Assembly (NCBI RefSeq): GCF_000721605.1
Contig: NZ_JOIZ01000012.1
Coordinates: 62,001 to 126,000, forward strand
From: Streptomyces sp. NRRL S-37
Lineage (GTDB): Bacteria; Actinomycetota; Actinomycetes; Streptomycetales; Streptomycetaceae
Length of the DNA stretch: 64,000 bases
Direction: 5' to 3'
The translations under genes and the position numbers were made by a program. Each line of letters opens with the position of its first letter. The first letter of the stretch is position 1. Positions 59,472 through 64,000 of the stretch are shown piece after piece. The notes under the pieces are model-generated. The model saw nothing but the letters and a program-made list of their open reading frames with translations. It was not told where the DNA came from and ran no database searches.

Positions 59472-60353
59472 ATGGTGAATGCGCAGGCCGGCGGGGAGTG
59501 GTACCCGCCCGAGTGGCCGGAGCGGATCCGCGCGCTGGCGGACGGCGGCCTCACGCCGGTCGTGCCGAGGCGCGCGGCCACCGTCATGCTGCTCAAGGAC
59601 ACCGGTGACGGGCCCGCCGTGCACATGCTGCGCCGGCGTACGTCCATGGCGTTCGCGGGCGGCGCGTACGCCTATCCCGGCGGTGGCGTCGACCCGCGGG
59701 ACGACGACCGGCACGTCCGCTGGGCGGGCCCCACGCGCGCGTGGTGGGCGGACCGGCTCGGTGTCGACGAAGCGGGGGCCCAGGCGATCGTCTGCGCGGC
59801 CGTGCGGGAGACGTACGAGGAGGCCGGCGTCCTGCTCGCCGGGACCGCACCCGACACCGTGGTCGGTGACACGACCGGCGACGACTGGGAGGCGGACCGT
59901 GCCGCACTCGTCGCGCGGGAGACGTCCTTCGCGGAGTTCCTGGACCGCCGCGGACTGGTCCTGCGCTCGGACCTGCTCGGCGCGTGGACGCGCTGGATCA
60001 CCCCCGAGTTCGAGCCCCGCCGCTACGACACCTGGTTCTTCGTCGCCGCGCTCCCCGAGGGCCAGCGCACCCGCAACGCCTCCACGGAGGCCGACCGCAC
60101 GGTGTGGATCACACCCCGCGCGGCGGCCGAGGGGTACGACCGGGGCGAGCTGCTGATGATGCCCCCGACCATCGCGACACTGCGCGGGCTCACGGCGTAC
60201 GGAACGGCCGTGGAGGTGCTCGACGCGGCGCCCGCGCGGGACCTCACGCCGGTGCTGGCCACCGCGCGCCTGGTGGAGGGCGAGATCGTGCTCTCCTGGC
60301 CGGGGCACGACGAGTTCACCAAGCACATCCCGACCGGGGGAGCCCCCGCATGA
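59472..60353 (+). CDS. Nudix hydrolase (NUDT19-like)
   Basis: 293 aa, ATG 59472. The Nudix box is split by a 40-residue insertion: FAGGAYAYPGGGVDPRDDD (about 57-75) and then AAVRETYEEAGVLL (about 115-128), which retains R-E-x-x-E-E-x-G for Mg2+ binding. The insertion is typical for NUDT7/NUDT19-like acyl-CoA diphosphatases. RRYDTWFFVAALPEGQRTRN follows. It overlaps the MBL-fold gene by 4 nt (ATGA), forming a conserved pair. Confidence 0.92.
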   Translation: MVNAQAGGEWYPPEWPERIRALADGGLTPVVPRRAATVMLLKDTGDGPAVHMLRRRTSMAFAGGAYAYPGGGVDPRDDDRHVRWAGPTRAWWADRLGVDEAGAQAIVCAAVRETYEEAGVLLAGTAPDTVVGDTTGDDWEADRAALVARETSFAEFLDRRGLVLRSDLLGAWTRWITPEFEPRRYDTWFFVAALPEGQRTRNASTEADRTVWITPRAAAEGYDRGELLMMPPTIATLRGLTAYGTAVEVLDAAPARDLTPVLATARLVEGEIVLSWPGHDEFTKHIPTGGAPA

Positions 60354-61180
60354 CGGACGCGAGCACCCTTCCGGGCCGGCCGCGGGGCGGCGTCCTCTCC
60401 GGCCCCGCCACCGCGCGTGCCGTCAACGTGCTGGCCCCCAACCCCTCTCCGATGACCCTGGACGGCACCAACACCTGGATCCTGTCGGAACCGGACTCCG
60501 ACCTCGCCGTCGTGGTCGACCCCGGCCCGCTGGACGACGGGCACCTGCGGCACGTCGTCGACACCGCCGAGCAGGCCGGAAAGCGCGTCGCCCTCACCCT
60601 GCTGACGCACGGTCACCCCGACCACGCCGAGGGCGCCGCCCGCTTCGCCGGGCTGACCGGCACGAAGGTGCGGGCACTGGACCCGGCGCTGCGACTCGGC
60701 GACGAGGGACTGGCCGCCGGGGACGTCATCACCGTCGGGGGCCTGGAGCTGAGGGTCGTACCGGCCCCCGGTCACACGGCCGACTCCCTGTGCTTCCACC
60801 TCCCGGCCGACCGGGCGGTCCTCACGGGTGACACCGTCCTGGGGCGCGGTACGACCGTCGTGGCCCACCCCGACGGCCGTCTCGGCGACTACCTGGACAC
60901 GCTGCGCCGGCTCAGGTCGCTCACGGTCGGCGACGGCGTCCACACGGTGCTGCCCGGCCACGGGCCCGTCCTGGAGGACGCCCAGGGCGCCGTCGAGTTC
61001 TACCTCGCCCACCGTGCCCACCGCCTCGCCCAGGTCGAGACGGCCGTCGAGGACGGCCACCGCACCCCGTCCGAGGTCGTCGCCCACGTCTACGCCGACG
61101 TCGACCGCTCCCTGTGGCCGGCCGCGGAACTCTCGGTCCGCGCCCAGCTGGAGTACCTGCGGGAACACGGCATCATCTAG
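60350..61180 (+). CDS. MBL-fold metallo-hydrolase (LACTB2-like)
   Basis: 276 aa, ATG 60350 overlapping the Nudix stop. Zinc motifs: LLTHGHPDHAEGA (HxHxDH, about 84-96), VVPAPGHTADSLCFHL (H), LTGDTVLGRG (D) and LPGHGPVL (H). PMTLDGTNTWIL at the start and a C-terminal helical winged segment (HRTPSEVVAHVYADVDRSLW) match LACTB2-type proteins, endoribonucleases in mitochondria. The bacterial substrate may be RNA or a thioester. A perfect stem terminates the operon. Confidence 0.92.
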   Translation: MTDASTLPGRPRGGVLSGPATARAVNVLAPNPSPMTLDGTNTWILSEPDSDLAVVVDPGPLDDGHLRHVVDTAEQAGKRVALTLLTHGHPDHAEGAARFAGLTGTKVRALDPALRLGDEGLAAGDVITVGGLELRVVPAPGHTADSLCFHLPADRAVLTGDTVLGRGTTVVAHPDGRLGDYLDTLRRLRSLTVGDGVHTVLPGHGPVLEDAQGAVEFYLAHRAHRLAQVETAVEDGHRTPSEVVAHVYADVDRSLWPAAELSVRAQLEYLREHGII

Positions 61181-61190
61181 CCCGCGGACA

Positions 61191-61230
61191 CGGCGAGGCC
61201 CCGCTTCCCACGGGAAGCGGGGCCTCGCCG
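61191..61230. terminator. Bidirectional terminator, 19-bp perfect stem
   Basis: CGGCGAGGCCCCGCTTCCC (61191-61209) with the exact complement at 61212-61230 and a 2-nt gap (so a 4- to 6-nt real loop). It sits between the convergent MBL-fold and crp genes. Confidence 0.93.
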
Positions 61231-61243
61231 TCGGGTCCAGGAG

Positions 61244-61918
61244 TCAGCGGGAGCGCTTCGCGAGGCGCTCGACGTCCAGGAGGATCACCGCGCGGGCCTC
61301 CAGGCGGAGCCAGCCGCGCTGGGCGAAGTCCGCCAGGGCCTTGTTGACCGTCTCGCGGGACGCACCGACCAGCTGGGCCAGCTCCTCCTGCGTGAGGTCG
61401 TGCACGACGTGGATGCCCTCCTCGGACTGCACGCCGAAGCGGCGGGAGAGGTCCAGCAGGGCGCGCGCGACACGGCCCGGGACGTCCGAGAAGACCAGGT
61501 CCGACATGGCGTCGTTGGTCTTGCGCAGCCGGCGCGCGACGGCCCGCAGCAGTGCCGTGGCCACCTCGGGGCGGGCGCTCAGCCAGGGCGTCAGGTCGCC
61601 GTGGCCCAGGGCGAGCAGCTTGACCTCGGTGAGCGCCGTGGCGGTCGCGGTGCGCGGACCGGGGTCGAACAGCGACAGCTCACCGATCAGCTCGCTCGGA
61701 CCGACCACCGCGAGCATGTTCTCGCGGCCGTCGGGGGACGTGCGGTGCAGCTTGACCTTGCCCTCGGTGACCACGTACAGGCGGTCGCCGGGGTCGCCCT
61801 CGTGGAACAGGGAGTCGCCCCGTGCGAGGGTCACCTCACTCATGGAGGCGCGAAGCTCGGCGGCCTGCTCGTCGTCGAGCGCCGCGAAGAGCGGATTCCG
61901 CCGCAGAACGTCGTCCAC
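61244..61918 (-). CDS. crp: Crp/Fnr family transcriptional regulator (cAMP receptor protein)
   Basis: 224 aa from GTG 61918 with GGAGAG upstream, the same length as I recall for S. coelicolor Crp. The cyclic-nucleotide domain has LYVVTEGKVKLHRTSPDGRE, LIGELSLFDPGPRTATATAL (the G-E-L-S...R-T-A-T cAMP loop, about 82-101), then a long dimer helix. The C-terminal HTH reads DLTQEELAQLVGASRETVNKALADFAQRG (split: LTQEELAQLVGASRETVNKA), recognition helix SRETVNKAL. Streptomyces Crp controls spore germination, growth and many secondary-metabolite clusters. Confidence 0.95.
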   Translation of the reverse strand: MDDVLRRNPLFAALDDEQAAELRASMSEVTLARGDSLFHEGDPGDRLYVVTEGKVKLHRTSPDGRENMLAVVGPSELIGELSLFDPGPRTATATALTEVKLLALGHGDLTPWLSARPEVATALLRAVARRLRKTNDAMSDLVFSDVPGRVARALLDLSRRFGVQSEEGIHVVHDLTQEELAQLVGASRETVNKALADFAQRGWLRLEARAVILLDVERLAKRSR

Positions 61919-62169
61919 GAGTTCTCTCCTTGTCGACCTGCTCAGGGGAGCTTGTTCCCCCACGTACCAGGGGACCGTGGTTCCCATTTTGCCGGACGGT
62001 CCAAACAGTGTGATCTGTCACAAGGATGCCGTACGGGCCGGTCGGGGTAAGCGGCAGGGGTCCGATTGGACGCCGATCTTCGGGGTCCGGGGCGGATGTC
62101 GGTGCCGGGCCGTAGGCTGGCCGGGTGTCCAATTCGCCGGTGAGAGCACAGGCCTAGGGAGCTGCGGGA

Positions 62170-63372
62170 GTGGGTGTACGTCGTGATTCCGCTGTGGGCG
62201 AACAGGGCTCCGATGGCGGTAGGGAGACGGCGAAAGCGACAAAGAGGGCGCCGTTGAAGAGGGAACCGACGACCCGCGCGAGCGGGACGGCCGAGGCGAC
62301 CGGGGAGACGGACGCGCCGGTGAGGAAGACGGTGGCGAAGAAGGCGACCACGGCGAAGAAGGCGACCGCGGCGAAGAAGGCGACCGCGGCGAAGGAGACG
62401 GCCGGGGCGAAGAAGGCGACCGCGGCGAAGGAGACGGCCGGGGCGAAGAAGGCGACCGCGGCGAAGGAGACGGCCGGGGCGAAGAAGGCGACCGTCGCCA
62501 AGAAGGCGCCCGCCGCGAAGAAGCCGCTCGTCGCCCCCGGGAAGGCGACCGCCGCCGTGCAGGCCGCCCCGGCGAGGACCGTCGTCAAGCCGACCGGGAA
62601 GAAGTCGCGCACCGCGCTGGTCCGCCGCGCGCGCCGGATCAACCGCGAGCTCGCCGAGGTGTTCCCGTACGCCCACCCGGAGCTGGACTTCGAGAACCCC
62701 TTCCAGCTCGTCGTCGCCACCGTGCTGTCGGCCCAGACCACCGACCTGCGCGTCAACCAGACGACCCCCGCCCTCTTCGCGAAGTACCCCACCCCCGAGG
62801 ACCTGGCCGCCGCCGACCCCGAGGAGGTGGAGGAGATCCTGCGCCCCACCGGCTTCTTCCGGGCCAAGACCAAGTCGGTCATAGGCCTGTCGAAGGTGCT
62901 CGCGGAGGACTTCGGCGGTGAGGTGCCCGGCCGGCTGGAGGACCTGGTCAGACTGCCCGGAGTCGGCCGCAAGACCGCCTTCGTGGTGCTCGGTAACGCG
63001 TTCGGCCGCCCGGGGATCACCGTGGACACCCACTTCCAGCGCCTGGTGCGCCGCTGGCGCTGGACCGAGGCGACCGACCCCGACAAGATCGAGGCGGCCG
63101 TCGGCGCGCTCTTCCCCAAGAGCGACTGGACCGACCTGTCCCACCACGTCATCTGGCACGGCCGCCGCATCTGCCACGCCCGCAAGCCCGCCTGCGGCGC
63201 CTGCCCCATCGCACCGCTCTGCCCGGCGTACGGCGAGGGCGAGACGGACCCGGAGAAGGCGAAGAAGCTGCTGAAGTACGAGAAGGGCGGCCTCCCGGGC
63301 CAGCGGCTGAAGCCCCCGCAGGCCTACCTGGACGCCGGCGGCAGGCCGGCGCCGCCGCTGGGGGCCGGATGA
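62170..63372 (+). CDS. nth: Endonuclease III with histone-like Lys/Ala-rich N-terminal tail
   Basis: 400 aa from GTG 62170. Residues 1-145 are a low-complexity Lys/Ala/Thr tail, including three copies of a 12-residue unit ([12 protein letters not shown]), reminiscent of histone H1/HupS tails. The enzyme follows: [20 protein letters not shown], the helix-hairpin-helix [13 protein letters not shown] with catalytic K268, D286 in VDTHFQRL, and the 4Fe-4S ligands C335, C342, C345, C351 (C-x6-C-x2-C-x5-C). It removes oxidised pyrimidines and nicks abasic sites. Later in-frame starts exist (e.g. TTG at about 62254), so the tail length is uncertain. Confidence 0.95.
   Translation: MGVRRDSAVGEQGSDGGRETAKATKRAPLKREPTTRASGTAEATGETDAPVRKTVAKKATTAKKATAAKKATAAKETAGAKKATAAKETAGAKKATAAKETAGAKKATVAKKAPAAKKPLVAPGKATAAVQAAPARTVVKPTGKKSRTALVRRARRINRELAEVFPYAHPELDFENPFQLVVATVLSAQTTDLRVNQTTPALFAKYPTPEDLAAADPEEVEEILRPTGFFRAKTKSVIGLSKVLAEDFGGEVPGRLEDLVRLPGVGRKTAFVVLGNAFGRPGITVDTHFQRLVRRWRWTEATDPDKIEAAVGALFPKSDWTDLSHHVIWHGRRICHARKPACGACPIAPLCPAYGEGETDPEKAKKLLKYEKGGLPGQRLKPPQAYLDAGGRPAPPLGAG
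62389..62496 (+). repeat. Three tandem 36-bp repeats within nth
   Basis: Units at 62389-62424, 62425-62460 and 62461-62496 are identical apart from the last bases of the third. Each begins GCGAAGGAGACGGCCGGGGC and encodes [12 protein letters not shown]. Looser copies precede them (62340-62388). The array can expand or contract by slippage. Confidence 0.9.
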
Positions 63373-63460
63373 CGGGGCCGTGCACGCGACGGCCGGCGGA
63401 ACGATCTCGGGGCCGCCGGGCGTTGGACCCGTGGGACGCGGCCGGACGACGGGGGTGGCG

Positions 63461-64000
63461 ATGACGCGGACGAGTGGTGCCCAGGGCGGCCCGGTGACGC
63501 TCAGCAGGGAAGGGCTGCCCTCCTGGCTGGACCCGGTGGCCCACGCGGCGGAGACGGTAAGGCCGACCCAGCTGAGCCGCTTCCTGCCCCCGGAGAACGG
63601 CACGGGACGCCAGTCCGCCGTCCTCATCCTCTTCGGCGACGGCGAGCGCGGCCCGGAGCTGCTGCTCATGGAGCGCGCCGGCTCACTGCGCTCGCACGCC
63701 GGACAGCCGTCCTTCCCCGGCGGCGCCCTCGACCCCGAGGACGGCGACCCGCAGGGCGACGGCCCGCTGCGGGCCGCCCTGCGCGAGGCCGAGGAGGAGA
63801 CCGGGCTCGACCCGGCCGGCGTCCAGCTCTTCGGCGTGCTGCCGAAGCTCTACATCCCGGTCAGCGGCTTCGTCGTCACACCCGTGCTCGGCTGGTGGCG
63901 CGTCCCCAGCCCGGTGGGGGTCGTCGACCCGAACGAGACCGCGCGGGTGTTCACCGTCCCGGTGGCGGATCTCACCCACCCGGACAACCGTGCGACCACG
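63461..64000 (+). CDS. Nudix CoA pyrophosphatase (partial, runs off the window)
   Basis: 180 codons visible from ATG 63461 (GTG 63455 is an alternative); the 3' end is beyond the window. The CoA-pyrophosphatase signature LLMERAGSLRSHAGQPSFPG (about 69-88) leads into the Nudix box GGALDPEDGD, with REAEEETGL (about 112-120) keeping R-E-x-x-E-E-x-G. YIPVSGFVVTPVLGWWR follows as in CoA-specific members. It hydrolyses CoA or oxidised CoA to 4'-phosphopantetheine and 3',5'-ADP. It lies 88 nt after nth, an arrangement common in Streptomyces. Confidence 0.9.
   Translation, partial: MTRTSGAQGGPVTLSREGLPSWLDPVAHAAETVRPTQLSRFLPPENGTGRQSAVLILFGDGERGPELLLMERAGSLRSHAGQPSFPGGALDPEDGDPQGDGPLRAALREAEEETGLDPAGVQLFGVLPKLYIPVSGFVVTPVLGWWRVPSPVGVVDPNETARVFTVPVADLTHPDNRATT

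Noticed and set aside
1..64000. CRISPR arrays
   Set aside because: Tandem repeats present (nth tail, Asp-Pro tract, ArsA spacer, macro linker) have no unique spacers of regular length, and no Cas genes are seen.
1..64000. A polyketide, NRPS or RiPP biosynthetic cluster governed by the SARP gene
   Set aside because: No biosynthetic core enzyme or precursor peptide is visible near the SARP gene; the neighbours are signalling proteins.

Overview
The window is chromosomal DNA from a Streptomyces-type actinomycete. The evidence is very high GC throughout, GTG/TTG starts, 1-8 nt stop/start overlaps, a WblA-type WhiB protein, and blocks of housekeeping genes in an order I recall from the Streptomyces core: ybaB-recR-DUF5063 then ask-asd on the left, and penicillin-binding protein/wblA/paired ArsA ATPases/RidA/Nudix/MBL/crp/nth on the right. 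All family assignments are by eye; no search was run.

Left core (about 1-19.4 kb): a SLATT membrane protein, ybaB, recR, a DUF5063 gene, a cupin-like gene, a chimeric gene relic, aspartokinase (with a likely internal start for a beta subunit) and aspartate-semialdehyde dehydrogenase. Then come a sigma factor with a membrane partner, SURF1, an S9 peptidase, a two-domain RCK ion-channel-like protein, a permease/TIGR03943 pair, a zinc-ribbon protein, and a TetR repressor beside an MDR oxidoreductase with clear matching operators.

Accessory signalling/conflict region (about 19.6-41.9 kb): first a tightly overlapping three-gene operon of a 1246-aa helical-repeat CHAT protease, a ParS/MbcA-type (DUF2384-like) antitoxin and a RES-domain NAD-targeting toxin. 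Converging on it is a vWA-like lipoprotein operon. Next are a radical-SAM activase-like protein, a macro-domain protein, and a translationally coupled operon of membrane Ser/Thr kinase, coiled-coil protein, ClpB-like AAA+ ATPase and FHA protein. The last members are a SARP-NB-ARC-TPR regulator, an acidic-repeat protein and an ECF sigma factor. A shared inverted repeat, GGAATA-N3-TATTCC, is exact in two promoter regions and degenerate in a third, tying the kinase, macro, radical-SAM, vWA and SARP genes into one probable regulon. I consider this the best candidate for an undescribed system.

Decay and integration zone (42-50 kb): an efflux-type adaptor is split by a frameshift and then fused tail-to-tail to a truncated response regulator, marking a deletion of the intervening genes. 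Further right are three direct copies of the 3' end of tRNA-Pro(CGG) (two relics plus the intact gene), a truncated tyrosine integrase, a VapBC module with its operator, decayed regulator and SDR fragments, and small cargo genes (DUF7336-like, YunG-like, zinc-ribbon).

Right core (50-64 kb): Pr6Pr-family membrane protein, metallophosphoesterase, YqeY, bifunctional penicillin-binding protein, wblA, two ArsA-family ATPases, DUF4177, RidA, Nudix and MBL-fold hydrolases, Crp, endonuclease III with a histone-like Lys/Ala tail, and a Nudix CoA-pyrophosphatase cut by the window edge. Several perfect long stems serve as bidirectional terminators between convergent genes.
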